Shown: positions 34,991 to 46,992, numbered from the stretch's first letter. The stretch is 64,000 nucleotides of DNA from Valencia hispanica (GCA_963556495.2 OY747723.1:17194501-17258500); one strand, 5' to 3'. A program made the numbers and translations. The notes: generated by a model not told the origin, from the letters alone.

Positions 34991-35494
34991 AGAGGAGGGA
35001 TCAGCACCTTTATTGCTTGAGAGCCACTGTCCTGTACATTTGGATACATTCCTGCTCCAAAACACCTGAATCAAAAGACTGAATTAACTCCTTGGCATCT
35101 AAAGTAAGTTTTGCTAAGACCAGGGGTCTCATTTATAAAACTTTGTGTAGAATACTTAATTAAACCGTACATAAGCTCAGCAAAAAAAAATAAGATAAAT
35201 AAAATACTTGCGTATATGTTGATGTTTGATGTATAAAACTTTGAGTACGCACAGTTGCATGCAATTTCCGCTTTATAAATCCCACTCTCCCTAAAAATGT
35301 GCTCAGGTGATTTTGGATCATATTCCACCCACTACACTTCCACTTTCTGCCGTAAACGCTCAGTGCAAAGACTAGAAGCTGCCTGATGTGGGGCATTTCA
35401 CGGGTAACCATGGCAATGGAGAAGCGGAGAAACCGCTGAGACTGAAATCCATGTGTTTGTGGCTTACGTGAAGGCATGGAAAAATGTTTGATTT

Positions 35495-35570
35495 CAATAA
35501 ATCAATCAATGTTTATCTATATAGAGCTTTACACAGCCAAAAAGCGACCAAAGTGCTTCACAACAAAAAA
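35495..35570 (-). repeat. LINE 3' tail nested in the Harbinger element
   Basis: 'aatcaatcaatgtttatct' followed by 'atatagagctttacacagcc' and 'accaaagtgcttcacaac' is the complementary strand of a typical fish LINE 3' end with an ATTG-type tail. Confidence 0.5.
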
Positions 35571-35908
35571 AAATTATAGTTAGCAATAAGATGTGTAACA
35601 AGACAGCAAAAGTAAAGAGATTCAAATAAAAATATAAAAACACAAGTGTTGAAACAAGTGAGAAAATGAAATCTAAAGTTTGAATCATGATCACTTCTTG
35701 TAGCAACAATCAGATTGGAACAAAGCCAAATTAAAACAAATAAAAACTAAATTACAGAAGACCGTAATACGCTTCAGTACTCCTAGGTATTTAAAAGGTG
35801 CATTTTAACTCTACTTTTAAAAAGTATTATTTGCGCAAAATATAATTTGGAGGTCACAGATACGCGGAAGAACATGATGGACACAGCGTTGTTGCAGCAT
35901 TGTGCCTG

Positions 35909-36175
35909 TCATAAAAAGAAGGTGGAGGTAAAGAGGAAGATTGCATGCCACAGCCCGAGTGTGTTACATGGGGGTGGTAGGATGCAGGGTTTCGTCAGTA
36001 GATCTAACACCTGGCCCAGTTGAGCAAATATATCTAATAGGACTGCTTTAGGAAATCTAGATATACTGATCAGCCAGTCACCATCATTGGCCAGGAAATC
36101 TCTGTGGTTTCTAAAAACTCCCCGCATCCAGATCCTGCCAGTGGCGTGATCTTCAAGGAGTGCCGGCGCATCCAT
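35909..36175 (-). pseudogene. Harbinger transposase, N-terminal remnant
   Basis: Reads MDAPALLEDHATGRIWMRGV and then FRNHRDFLANDGDWLISISR, FPKAVLLDIFAQLGQVLDLL. This parallels the N-terminal part of HARBI1-like nucleases in fish elements (VFRDRxDFLAxxDDWLISRF.FPRAxLLxLC). The DDE nuclease domain is absent. Confidence 0.65.
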
Positions 36176-36669
36176 TGTGCAGCATTATGCAGGAGTGGGA
36201 CTGCAGTATTTATGTTTCTTCTCAGAAATCACAGCTATTGGTACACACCTTATCACAATTAATGCACCAATAAGTATAGCTGTTATATAATTTGAAGATT
36301 TTTATTCTCATTTCAGAGTGCTGGTTTTGTGTTTGTGTGTACGCGAGGGTCTACAAGCCTGAAAATGTGGCTTAAATTCACAATTTTGCCATCTCACCGG
36401 CTCGACTCCCAATGTCCTCCATTTCCAAAATGTGCGTAAGAAAGGTCTTTAGTGTGCCTAAAGTTGTGCAAATTTTTTCATCAAAATTTTTTTCTATAAA
36501 TCACAAACCTTGTGAATTGCTCAATTTTCAGACCTAGTTTTGTGCATAAGGAAGCTTTATAAATGAGACCCCTGGTCATTATAACCATTAATTTGAAATC
36601 TGGTGTTTGGGAGCAGGGATGCATCCAAAAGCTGGAGGACTGCGGCACTCGAAGAATGGAGTTTAAAGG

Positions 36670-39430
36670 CTCCTGCACTAGAGGAAAGGGAAACTTAAGG
36701 AATTGTTTACAAGCTTGGCCGACATTAATGCCTACTTTTAAAACTTCCTACTTCTGTAGAAAACCACAACTACAGATGTCGCCCATGGGTATGAAAATGG
36801 GAAAGACAAGCAACCATGGCATTCCAGTAATGTTGAACCCCTTATATTAAGCTACTCCATAGAGTAGAGACAACAACAGAACGGTATTACCTGGGCCAAG
36901 GAGGAAAAAGGATTGGAGTATTACTCAGAGGTAAACATTCCTCCTTTTACATAAGTTCATTTATCATTTAATTTGCAAATCAAGGTCTCAGAATCAGAAG
37001 GAAGATAAGCAAGACACTGAATCAAAGTTGATGTGTATCTGTCCACACTCCAGAAAGTGCTTGAATGGACATAAAACTCGGTTAAATTCCACTCAGAATC
37101 CATGGAGTATTTTCATGACGAAGATTAGATTGACAATATGGATGAACTCATTCACATTTACTTGTAGGTTTAGAAGTGTTGTGGTAAAAAGGGAAGTTAA
37201 ATCATAAATAAACCATAGTTAGATTTGTCATTTTAGTAAAAATACACTGTTTTGAAACAACAGAAACAACATTTTGGAACTGAGAAGATCATGTGAAACA
37301 GATCAAAAGGAAATTTTATAAGTGCTTTTAGTTTCACTTTGGAAACATGACCTAAATAAAAATCCTGAATGAGGAAAAGTAGTGAAAGTAATTTGCTAGA
37401 GTGAGTTTAGAGTAAAAGCCTCTGCCGAGTTGCACATAAAATTGCAAGTTTATAAGAGAGAAATGGGCATCACCCAAAACAGAAGCTGTGTCAGTGCTGC
37501 AACAAAATCCTGTCCTAAAAGATCAAAATCTTCGGATGCCTAAAACGGATTTTGTGTAAATGACCTTTGTTTGTATCACTGTTGTTGCCTTCAGTGTTTG
37601 GATTGTTGAGTCGAACCTCAGCAAGGGTCTTCCTGTGTGGGATTTGCAGGTCTGCCCCAAGAATTTGTGTATACAAGGCAGGTCTACCAGAAACAGCCAA
37701 GTTCCCTTCAATTGTCCAAAATAATCACGTTAGAAACATTTTCAATTTCAACAGTTTAAACAGAAACTTAAACCATCTATTTTAAGGTGTGACGTGATTG
37801 CCCAATATGTTTTTTCAAGTTTTTAAATGCTTTTCACAAAGCAATCTGTCCTCAAGCTTATTGCATTTCAATAAAAAAGAAACCTGGGAAAAGTATTTTG
37901 TGTTGCACTGCCATATGTCAAATGTGCTAGCCATGTCTGCTTTGTCTCTCAAATTTGCTGCATAATCACGCCGACTCATTAAATCAGCCTAAAAACAATA
38001 CGAGGCTCAATTTGCGGCATCAAACTCTATGCCAGTCAAAGTCAAAATCCAATTTGAGATGGATAATGTAGGCAAACATCATTACATTTTTTTTTTTAAT
38101 GGGACATAAGAATTTACAATTATCTTCTTGCATCTCATGTATAATTTAGATTACAGAAGGGCTGTTTTATTTCTTAAAAAATAAATTCCTCTTTCAGCAA
38201 CTTCCTATTTGCTACGCGGGTCATGAAGAGATGAGCTGTCGTGATGGAGAGTGAAGCCCTGAAGCCGCTCCGAAGACGGTGATACAGAGCGTAATGACAG
38301 CACACATGGTGACTTTACTCTGATATGTGCACATTTTCTGCTACTCAGCTGGAAGCAAAACAAAACCTCATTTGATCCTATGCACGCAATGACATCATTT
38401 CAACCCGAAACTCATGCAACTTTGAGGCACGTTACAAATTTACTGTATAATATGAATCTAACCCCCCCTCCCAAAGCAATCCAAATGGCATTTGGTCATC
38501 ACTATCACAGCGTCATGATGCACTTTGCTGTAGGATACAGAGCCGTAGATCATTAAATGCATCTCCTTCTTGCATTATTCTAGGACGGGCTAACCGCATC
38601 AGTGAGTGTCCTTTGAGGGCTTTATCTTGACAGGACATATTTCGGGAAGCGGCTATAGCTCTCATCTATCTGTTGTGCGCTGTTTTACAAGAAGAGGATG
38701 AAAATGAAAGTTTGATGTGCGTGATATGTGCGTGAGGAGCATGAGAGCAGCTTTCAAAGTTTCTCTCCCTGTCAGCACTAAAGGTCCACAAAGCTGTTTG
38801 GGCTTTGTAAGCAGTTCTGTCAAAACTATTAACATTTGTGGATTAGTGTAGCGGGAGAAAGAAAGCTACCTGTGGGTAGGAAAAAAACGATATCAGAGAG
38901 TGAGAAGTGTTTTCCCAGTAGCAGCACCCTCTCGCTGTAACATCACAAGGACAGTGATACACCCAGCTGAATAGGCCTCACAGGAGACTGAAGGCCCTTG
39001 GATCGACCTGCCTCTGCATGGGAAAGAAAAACACTTACCCCCAATTCAGTATCATATTTTGTTCCCTCTTCTGTGTTTATTATGACAAGCAATGTCAGCT
39101 CTGTTGAGCTTTAAAACCTCTCGCAGCAGCCAAGGTCACTGTAATTGGTTTGCATTTATTTATGTTAATCTGCACAATTTCACAAGATTCTTTGGAAAAA
39201 AATCCCCCCCCCCAACATTTTATATTTGCAATTTATTCAAGCATTACTAACGCATTTAAATGTATTTTTATTTGAAAATGTTGGAAACTTAGATAACAGT
39301 TCTGAGCCTTTCAAGAACAAGTCACTTTGCTCTGCACCTCATTATTTTTTTTTAAACTAAGCAGATGTAAACTTTATTTTGTATTTAGCTTAAATGTGCT
39401 TCAATTATTGCCCAACATCTGGTCTGTAGC
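36670..39430. other. Anonymous sequence, possible conserved noncoding DNA
   Basis: No coding or repeat features recognised. The 38180-39150 portion is less repetitive and more balanced in composition than its flanks and would be the first place to look for conserved noncoding elements. Confidence 0.35.
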
Positions 39431-39432
39431 AC

Positions 39433-39722
39433 CAGTGTTGGGCAAGTTACATTAAAATTATAATGTGTTTTATAATACTAGTTACAGCCTTAAATGTAAT
39501 ATATTTGCATTACACCTTACTGGATTTGGTCCGCTGCATTGGTTGGGTGAAGTTTGGCACCTTTTCTTGTTTAAACTTGTTTGTAACTTGCATTACTGAA
39601 ATTGTAACAAGTAATATGTTGCAGTAGATTTTATAAATGGTGTGTTATATTACTCTATTAGTGAAACAAATAACGTACTCCTGCAACTCATAACGTTTTT
39701 AATGCGTAACACCCAATAGGAC
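39433..39722. mobile_element. hAT-like MITE with CAGTGTTGGG end, 290 bp
   Basis: The left end 'cagtgttgggcaagttac' and the decayed right end 'atgcgtaacacccaatagg' are inverted. 'tgtagcac' (39425-39432) and 'tgtagacc' (39723-39730) may be a diverged 8-bp duplication. The pattern matches a common fish MITE. Confidence 0.6.
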
Positions 39723-39730
39723 TGTAGACC

Positions 39731-41030
39731 AGCTTAGATGAGATTAGCTCATGGCCTAACAAGTATGTAAAGAGATCCAGATAATTCTAGATTGAAAATG
39801 GTTTGAGACTCACTGAGAAGGAGATTAATGCCAAAATTCTGAAAAAATAAATAAATATATATATATAATTTTAAATACATTTTATTCGAAATATGATGTT
39901 TGTGAAAAATCAGTTGTGGGAGTGCACTGGCCAGCATATGAACTGCCCTGAGATAGACTTTACAACCAGATAGGTAAAGGCTTGGTTGAAGTATTTGATA
40001 TTCTTAAAGGAAAATCACCAGGTGAACCACATTTTAGTGGCTGCTAGCAAAGCTAACTGGGGGCAAGTAAACTAAACAAGTACATATCAAAACTTGAAAT
40101 CTATTGGTTTTTGGGGTATCTTAGCTTTAGTTTTAAATGGTATAGATTTGACCGGATGCCAGGACTTGGAGTAGGTTTTATAGTAAGATCATAACTCCTA
40201 AAAATAGCTTATGCCCATCAAATGCACCCCCAATAGATCAGTTAAATGTATTTTGTTAACTTTGTCCTGTCTTTACATTTCACCTAGGTAAGATAGTGGT
40301 ACCAGGGCACATTGTATTTGTAATCAAGTCCTAATTGGTTTACTTTGACCCCTTGTCTTGTGGTAATTACTTAGCAGTCACCTTAAACCAAGATCACTGA
40401 AGGGTGAGTGGAATCGCTCTAGTACAGCTAATGTTTAATGTCTTGTTTTTATTACCTCTTTCACTTTCAGTTAATATATTGTATGTTTACCAAAAAAAAT
40501 ATTTTATATAGATTCAGGAAAGCGCACTACTTGATTAGGTTTAGTCCAGTCGATTTGAGATACTCTGGTCAGTAATATTGTAGTAAAACAGGCAGATGAA
40601 AACGGTAAATGGGGATGTTTTTCTGTGACTAGTGCAGTGAAGATTAGGTGCTCCTTTAATGTATGTATTGACGCCACACCACGGTTGGACTACTAACACA
40701 CCTTAAGTGATGGTGAGATGAAGCCATTAGTAAAATTGGATCACAATAAGAGCATGTATACATTTATACAGGAGCATTATGGGTCTGATATGTATATTTT
40801 TCCCTTACAGAAATGTACAGTCTCTTAACTGGTCAAAATGGAAATAATAAAACTGTAACTGTAACTACGGTTAACATTATTGTTAGCTTATGGGGAAGTG
40901 ATTGGACTTGTGTTGCTTGGTAAAATACTTTTTATAATTTTACAAAGAAATAGCTTTCCATCAGTTTTAAGATTAAAGGGCAGTGCCCTTCACGAGTGGA
41001 ACTTTGGATGTTGGTGTCTATGATATAGAT
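39731..41030. other. No supported feature
   Basis: Anonymous AT-rich sequence. Confidence 0.5.
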
Positions 41031-41039
41031 TCAAGTTTT

Positions 41040-41235
41040 GATACACATTTGGTCAAATATATACTTGATTAAAGCCCCACTCCTCAAGTCTTTTTGCGAG
41101 CCACTCCAAAAGGTGGCTGTCCTTCACAGTCCCTGTTAACTGTCTGGCCATCTAGTCTTCAGCTCTAAAGGCCAGAAGCTCATGGAACTCTGCATCCCTC
41201 TAGTTTGCCATTTCAGCTGATACAGTGTACAAATG
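41040..41235 (-). pseudogene. Harbinger-associated Myb/SANT-like protein remnant
   Basis: The minus strand reads, with two stops, EFHELLAFRAED.MARQLTG and then TVKDSHLLEWLAKRLEEWGF. This parallels the trihelix/Myb-like domain of fish Harbinger accessory proteins (EVQxLLxIxADExIxRQLxGTVxDxxVYExIAxxLxExGF). Neighbouring sequence to 41530, including an inverted 'ttcaaaagacacacc' pair, probably belongs to the same element. Confidence 0.5.
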
Positions 41236-41457
41236 CTAAATGAACTCCCCATGCTTACTTGCATTTTAAATGCTGTTGCCGGCTGGGGCTCAGCGCAAAT
41301 ACCACACATCATCATGACATCACCCTCTGTTGCACCAAGGCGTGGTCTTCATTCATAAGTCCAACATTGCTGCAATATTAAGGTAATGTTACTGCGGGCA
41401 CAAATGCCGCAATATTCGCTGCAATATTCGCCACAATATTCCCGCTTCGCCCTGGTA

Positions 41458-41522
41458 CATTCAAAAGACACACCATGCCGGAAATATTACCCTAGTATGC
41501 CGCCACGGTGTGTCTTTTGAAA
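41458..41522. repeat. Inverted repeat 'ttcaaaagacacacc'
   Basis: 'ttcaaaagacacaccatg' at about 41459 pairs with 'cacggtgtgtcttttgaa' at about 41504-41521, with one mismatch. Preceding it, 'gcaatattcgc' words are repeated three times (41407-41445). Confidence 0.6.
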
Positions 41523-42849
41523 AGACCTAATGTCTTTTTAAATCAGCCATGGTACTCGGCTTGCTATTTTTTGCTTCAGTCCAAAGCATTTTCAAGCCAC
41601 ATGGCATGCACTAGTTGGTATACTGAAATCTGCACCATTTGGCCTTGATCTCCTAGCCCTTGGATATATCTGAAATACAGGAACTGAAAAACAACTGGAA
41701 ATCCCCATACTGTTATGATTTGAAGGTTTTCACCCCATATTTACACTCAGTAAACAGCTCCACCGCTCTGCTTTCACTCACATTTGAGTCACAGTGGATA
41801 AAGTTTCAGATTAAGGCTCTGTAGCAGTTGGGAAACAGATGTCTCCCTCCATAAAGGTAAATGATAAATGATACCATGCAATGGTATGCACTGTAGATTA
41901 AAATATAAAAGAGAATACAAGTTTGGGGGACTCTTTTTGTAAAAATATTATGATATGCCTAAATGTATGACATACAGCAGCAGCTTATTTCCAACCAAAA
42001 GGAGGCAAATGTCCAATCTTCCAGAGTCTGGCCTCAGGCGTCTCCCATCTCAGCTGCTTCACACTCTGCAATTCACTAAAGGTCACTGAATAGAAGCGAA
42101 AAAACACCCAAAAACTGTAAATCTTCTAAGGAAGACAGTCATTACTCATGACCAAAACAGGCTGCCTGACAGGAAAATGTAAACATATCACACTTTTAAG
42201 TGCTAGCACTGACACAAAGGTCTGTCATTTCCCTGGTTAGAACTTATTTCACTGTTTTGATATGGATTTTTCAGTTTTCTAGAACATTTTGGTGTATTTT
42301 TAGAATCCTGTCATGGAATTCTTTGCACAGTAATTGTTTATTTGATAGAAATCTGAAAGGTTAAAGACAAGTAGTTGTACAACATGTACTCTGATTCAGA
42401 CCCTTTCAGGCTGGGTGTATCATGTCTCAGTGGTGACATTCCCTTCTTACACTCCCATCTTTCTTACGTTTTGCAACTTGTTGCAATTGCATCAAGTCTG
42501 AGACATGACATACTGATGTGGCATTTTAATAACTGGTAACACGTATGGCATCACCATCCTTGGAGGATGTTCAGTCAGGTATTACAAAACAAAATGAAAC
42601 CAGTTTTTAAATTACTAAAAAACTGATGGCATTGCCACCACTGGGAAAAAATTGAATAGTTTTGGGCTCAAAGATTAAAAAAATAATCACCATGTTTCTA
42701 AACCAATAGCTACACAGATCTAATAATGTAAGCTTTGAAACCTCAATAACATGACTGCCAACAAGAAAGGGTTCTTCTGAAATGACTAAAACAAAATGTT
42801 TCAAATGAATCAATTTGGTCCAAACAAAATGATACTGTTTTTTCTGCTA

Positions 42850-43340
42850 TATTGTGGGACAACACTAAATTTTTCTATGACTTTTCCTCTTAAATTGTTT
42901 GCTCAACTTTGAATAGTTTCAGAATTTGTCCTTGGCAATGAATTTTTTTTTCTTCCCTTTAATCAGTAATTCCAACCTAATGTGTTATCAGCTTTGAAAA
43001 CCATATGTGATTCCAAAATTTCTTCTTCAACAATGAGTGATTTCAGAATTTTGTCCCAATCAATTTGATTTATTTTTGTATTTAATGTGACTTTTTTCCA
43101 CACTTATTCCTCCTTAATGACTCCTTATTTTTTCTATACATAAAGTACCAAGTGATTCTGTAATGGTTTTCTCAAACTTGAATGATTACATTTTCTTTTC
43201 CACTCCACCAAATGGTTCAGTAATGTATTCCTCAAGTGATTTTCAGTTTTCGTCCTTTAATGTGAGGTGGTTCCACAATTCTTTCTGACAACATTGGGTG
43301 ATTATACACTTTTACCTCAACATGAAGTGATTCAAAAATA
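42850..43340. repeat. Highly degenerate tandem repeat, period about 35-40 bp
   Basis: Successive units share the pattern 'aa.gtgattc.gaattttt.tcctcaac' (for example 'aagtgattcaaaaatatttt', 'gagtgatttcagaattttgt', 'aagtgattctgtaatggttt'). About ten decayed copies abut the TTAA element. Confidence 0.5.
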
Positions 43341-43350
43341 TTTTCCTTAA

Positions 43351-44250
43351 AGGAGCCGTATGTAAGATTGTGGCCAAAACTGGTTACTGCAATCACTTTC
43401 AAAATACTGTAGAGCGATATATCTCCTCCTGACTCGAGGTTGCCAGAGGCTGCAGGAACGTATGCTGCTACAAGGGGCTTCCAATGGCAAGTGATGAGTC
43501 CTACACAGTAATTTTTTTTCTGTTAATTATATTTAATTATGACAAGGAAACGGGCTGTGATAATGCATTGCTAACGTTAGCAATGATGACTTGCCGTTTT
43601 TATTTCCCAAACAATTCCTTATCTTTTCAATTCGATGACCAGTTAGTCATACTAACGTAAGGCTACTTTGCACGGACATGCATAACTTTGTTCGACTGTC
43701 ATGAATATTTGAAATGTCCATTCACATTAAGTAGGCGTACAAGTTAGTTAAACATAGATGAATCTTACCTGTCCAGGATTAAATTAGCAACATTGGCGTC
43801 AATCTTCAAATTCTTCTCTCTTTTCAGCCGTCCCCATCTTGCAAAGGCATCTCCTTTACAGATCCTTGTTTTATTTCGGACTTTGTCACAACGTATTTCT
43901 GAATGATAACGATGTCTTTTAGGTGTAGTAATGTTAGACATTTTTTTATCCAAAACACTTTTGTAGCTGCAGCTGTAATGACTAGAGCAGAGCTGGCAAC
44001 CCAAATGCCAAAACACTACTGACTTTGTGATTGGTAGATAGGTGGAGGGTGGCGCTTCAGGCCAAAACACAAGATGACAATATCAACATCAATTGAGGGC
44101 TGCAACTTCACTTTTTAAAAAACATATCACTGACAACAGTAGTATGGCCAGGATATTAAGTATTTGAAATGAACATGATTTCTTAATGTCTAGTGACATA
44201 TCAGGGCCCTTTTATGATTAATTTAAATATATTTCTTGCATAGAGCTCCT
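43351..44250 (-). mobile_element. TTAA-flanked DNA element with a retained coding exon, 900 bp
   Basis: AGGAGCCGTATGTAAGA (left) and AGGAGCTCTATGCAAGA (right, minus strand) are terminal inverted repeats flanked by TTAA at 43347-43350 and 44251-44254. TTAA targets point to Kolobok or piggyBac. A minus-strand exon with start and splice donor is retained inside. Confidence 0.7.
43769..43941 (-). CDS. First coding exon carried by the TTAA element
   Basis: An ATG at 43941 starts MSNITTPKRHRYHSEIRCDK, continuing to KTRICKGDAFARWGRLKREK and DANVANLILD. It ends in a perfect donor (ctggacag|gtaagat) at 43769/43768. The AFxRWxxLKxxKxLKxDAxxAxxLLD pattern is, from memory, common in the first exons of uncharacterised fish proteins associated with mobile elements. 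No downstream exon is present within the element, so it would need a host acceptor. Function unknown. Confidence 0.5.
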
Positions 44251-44254
44251 TTAA

Positions 44255-45690
44255 AGCAGAGTGACTCCCTATTTTTATTTTTTGTTTAAATTTGGCATAA
44301 TCCAATATGGATGTGTAGTTGTCTGTTCTGTTCTGTCAGATAGGTGCATGTAGAACTGGGTGCTAGATGTAGCACAAAACTTCTTATTTAAAAAAAAATA
44401 CAGTAATCTACTGTGATGAGCCCTATATTTAGGCATGCTGAATAATCTAGTAGGATTGCTTGCTAATATAATCTAGCACCGGCAAAGAAGGAAAGAGTGA
44501 AAGCAAAAAAGGTGGGGAGGCCTCCCTACATTGCTTTAGTCAGTGTCCAAATATCACACAAGCAACAGGTGGTTAGTCAGTCAGGGCAGGTGAACTAAGA
44601 GGAAGAAAATAGACATGTCAAAACAGACTAACAGACAAACCGAGCAGGTCAGCAGCATTCAGCTCATGCTGCATGTAGATGCTGGCAAGAGGGTTGGGAG
44701 ATAATGTTAGAAGGACAACAAGCACAGTCACAATTTTAATAAAAGAAACCAAATAATCGAAATTGTTGACCCAGAAAAAAAGCCACCTTTTCTCTGGTGT
44801 GGCAGTAACAGCTGCAGGCCTTTATTTTTATCTGACTTGTCGGCAGAAAATGGCCAGCCAGTCACATAACACAGCACCAAGCTGTACAGCGATGCAAATA
44901 AGCTAGAGACACATTGTTATTTTCCTCTGAATGGGTCTCAAGCCAAAATAACATAGTCCCAAGAGGCAGCGCCGGCATCATCACAAACAGTCTCAGCTAT
45001 GCCACTCTGATATGCTGTCAGGAGGGGAACACCAAATGAAAACACATTATAGCACATCTTCATGTCTCATGGCCAGCAATAACTTCAGATAGCCAATATA
45101 TGCTTTAAAATGGATGAGAGGAATTCACAAGGCTAAAAATGGAAAGGAGGCGGCCCGGTTTGGGGCTGATATATGAATTCCAAATCCAAATATAATATTT
45201 CATCACTGTTAGGCACTTAAATGTGGAGGAAGCGTGTCCACAGTTTAATTCTAAAAGAGTCCTTTTGCTGGAGACCTTATCTTTGGCAGAAGGTTATCGA
45301 GAAAGTGTCATTTTTCCTTTAGAACAAGCTCTTATGAGTGTGTCCCTGAGCCCATATTGTTCTGAGACATCTTTTTTAATTGGTTGCAGGTCCACAACAA
45401 CCTGAACCATAAAGGGAGTGCTCAGCAAAGCCCTGTAAAGCAACTATTGCACACTTCTAACTCTTAAAGCAGTGTGGAAACCACTAACTGTGTGAAGAGC
45501 ACACATCTTTGAATATCAGTAAGCAGTGTTGGGGATTTTGTGTCAGGGATAAATAATCCGACAAACCTTACTGAAGTGGAACGTTCTGAGACTTTAACTC
45601 CCCCCGATGCCTTTCTTTACAGAAACTTGCAAAAGTTTACCTCTTAAACTTTTCACATTCTCACATTAAAATCACAAATGTATTGTATGA
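44255..45690. other. Anonymous sequence
   Basis: No gene or repeat recognised. The 44470-45200 part is of moderate GC without repeats and is a further candidate for noncoding conservation. Confidence 0.4.
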
Positions 45691-45703
45691 GGACTTGACT
45701 TTA

Positions 45704-45770
45704 ATATATATATATATATATGCGGCGAGTTTCCCCTTCTAGGGATAAATAAAGTATATATCCATTTATA
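45704..45770 (+). repeat. (TA)n run and LINE 3' terminus
   Basis: A short (TA)n is followed by 'cggcgagtttccccttctag' and 'ggataaataaagtatat', the usual end of a fish LINE. Confidence 0.45.
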
Positions 45771-45875
45771 TATATGTGTGTGTCTATATTATGGCTTTTC
45801 TACTGTAAATATTACAATCCCATGTAAGAACAGCTTTTTGTAGTTACTAGTGTTATCCTTGCTTATATGTGTTTG

Positions 45876-46105
45876 TGTCAGAGCCATCAGCACTCCATCC
45901 TGCACACTCCCTGTCTTAATTATTGTCTGCACCTGTGTCTAATCCCAGTCACCACCTGATTCTCATTCCCTATGTCTATTTAAGCCCTTCACTTCCTCTC
46001 GCTCCTTGTCGGTTCATACTGTTTCTTCTCTACCGTCTCGTAGCAGTCTGGGGTTCCGCTGTCGGTCCAGCCCTGGCATCATCATTTCTCCAATAAATAA
46101 ACATA
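45876..46105 (+). repeat. Partial LTR, Gypsy-like, 3'-truncated
   Basis: Starts TGTCAGAGCC, contains 'cacctgattctcattcc', 'tatttaagcccttcacttcc' (a TATA-like box with a downstream start region) and ends at 'caataaataaac'. The expected terminal TGACA is missing. Similar in plan to the solo LTR at 51339. Confidence 0.5.
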
Positions 46106-46424
46106 TTGATCTAAAACATTTAGACATAAAGTTTAAAAAAAACTATGTCTGCGGCAAATAATTCTTCACAGCTTTTTAAAAGTAGAACGGTTCTGGGGAG
46201 AAAAAAACATTTCAGGCTGCGAAAGACTTAGATCTCCATTTTACATCAAAGCATGTCCAAGTTCGAATGGACCAGTCAAAGTGTCGACCCAAATCTAATG
46301 AAGGTCTGTGGCAAGGGTTGAAAGTAGAAGTCAGCACACTCTCTCCATGAACTCTAAGCTCTCTTGCAAAGGATCAGTAAAGACTTGGGTCTCTACATGT
46401 GCAAAGCTAGACGAGATGCACTGT

Positions 46425-46790
46425 CCATAGCTGTCAAGTATCCCGTTTTGGCCGGGAAAGTAACGTATTTTACCCCGCTTTCCCGCCGTCCTCCCGTATT
46501 ATATTTTCCAGTAAATCTCCCGTATTACATATATATCGAAAATTCCTCTGCCTCTCCAAACTGATCGCTGGAACAGTAGGAGGCGATAATGCTCCTTTAA
46601 GCTGGTTGCCAACCGCCGTTAAACAAGAAGAATGAAGAAGAAGAAGAAGTTTCCCGAGAACCGCCACATACAGTTGCCCCTGAGGCAGTTGTTGCGAGAT
46701 TGCTGCAGATAGCGGGAACATAACAGAAACAGAAAACGAGAGAGATGGATGAAAGTGAAGAAGGAATTCCTGCCAAAAAATCAAAGGTTT
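46425..46790 (+). repeat. Promoter and first exon of an unidentified transposon
   Basis: 'agctgtcaagtatcccgttt' with repeated 'cccgtatta' words is followed by GAA repeats and a short coding start at 46745, MDESEEGIPAKKSK, ending at a possible donor ('caaag|gtttgt'). I recall similar starts ahead of zinc-finger transposases in fish elements, but the rest is not here. Confidence 0.35.
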
Positions 46791-46895
46791 GTAAATATCA
46801 AAAAAGTGTTAAAGAATGCAAAATCTGTAACATACTTGTATAATAAGTCACTAATGAATGTCAGAGACCTACAGGAGTGAACATGATATATGTAA

Positions 46896-46991
46896 GGGAT
46901 AATGCCCGACGAGGTGTCCATTATCAGAAATTAATGGACTTCGCGGAAGCAACCGTCCGACGCGAATGGACACCTCGTCGGGCATTATCCC
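46896..46991. repeat. 27-bp perfect inverted repeat with 42-nt loop
   Basis: The left arm 46896-46922 begins GGGATAATGCCCGACGAGG. The right arm 46965-46991 is its exact reverse complement. The stem contains four CpGs per arm despite an AT-rich context. Confidence 0.95.
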
Positions 46992-46992
46992 G

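Larger units (their letters stand above)
35121..36574 (-). mobile_element. PIF/Harbinger element, deletion derivative, 1.45 kb
   Basis: The ends CAGGGGTCTCATTTATAAA (35121) and its perfect inverted copy (ending 36574) form the terminal repeats. A transposase N-terminal remnant lies inside on the minus strand. A LINE 3' tail at 35495-35570 is nested within. The target duplication could not be resolved. Confidence 0.75.
34998..36668. mobile_element. hAT-like MITE split by a Harbinger insertion
   Basis: Left arm 34998-35120 ('gagagccactgtcctgtac', 'ctgctccaaaacacctgaat') and right arm 36575-36668 ('ggtgtttgggagcaggga', 'ggaggactgcggcactcga') are the two inverted halves of the MITE also seen at 28505-28632 and 56212-56345. 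They are separated only by the element at 35121-36574. Confidence 0.6.

Noticed and set aside
43765..44070. Full 101-codon minus-strand protein starting at 44070
   Set aside because: The part before the Met at 43941 does not resemble the conserved portion, and the frame passes the perfect splice donor at 43769.
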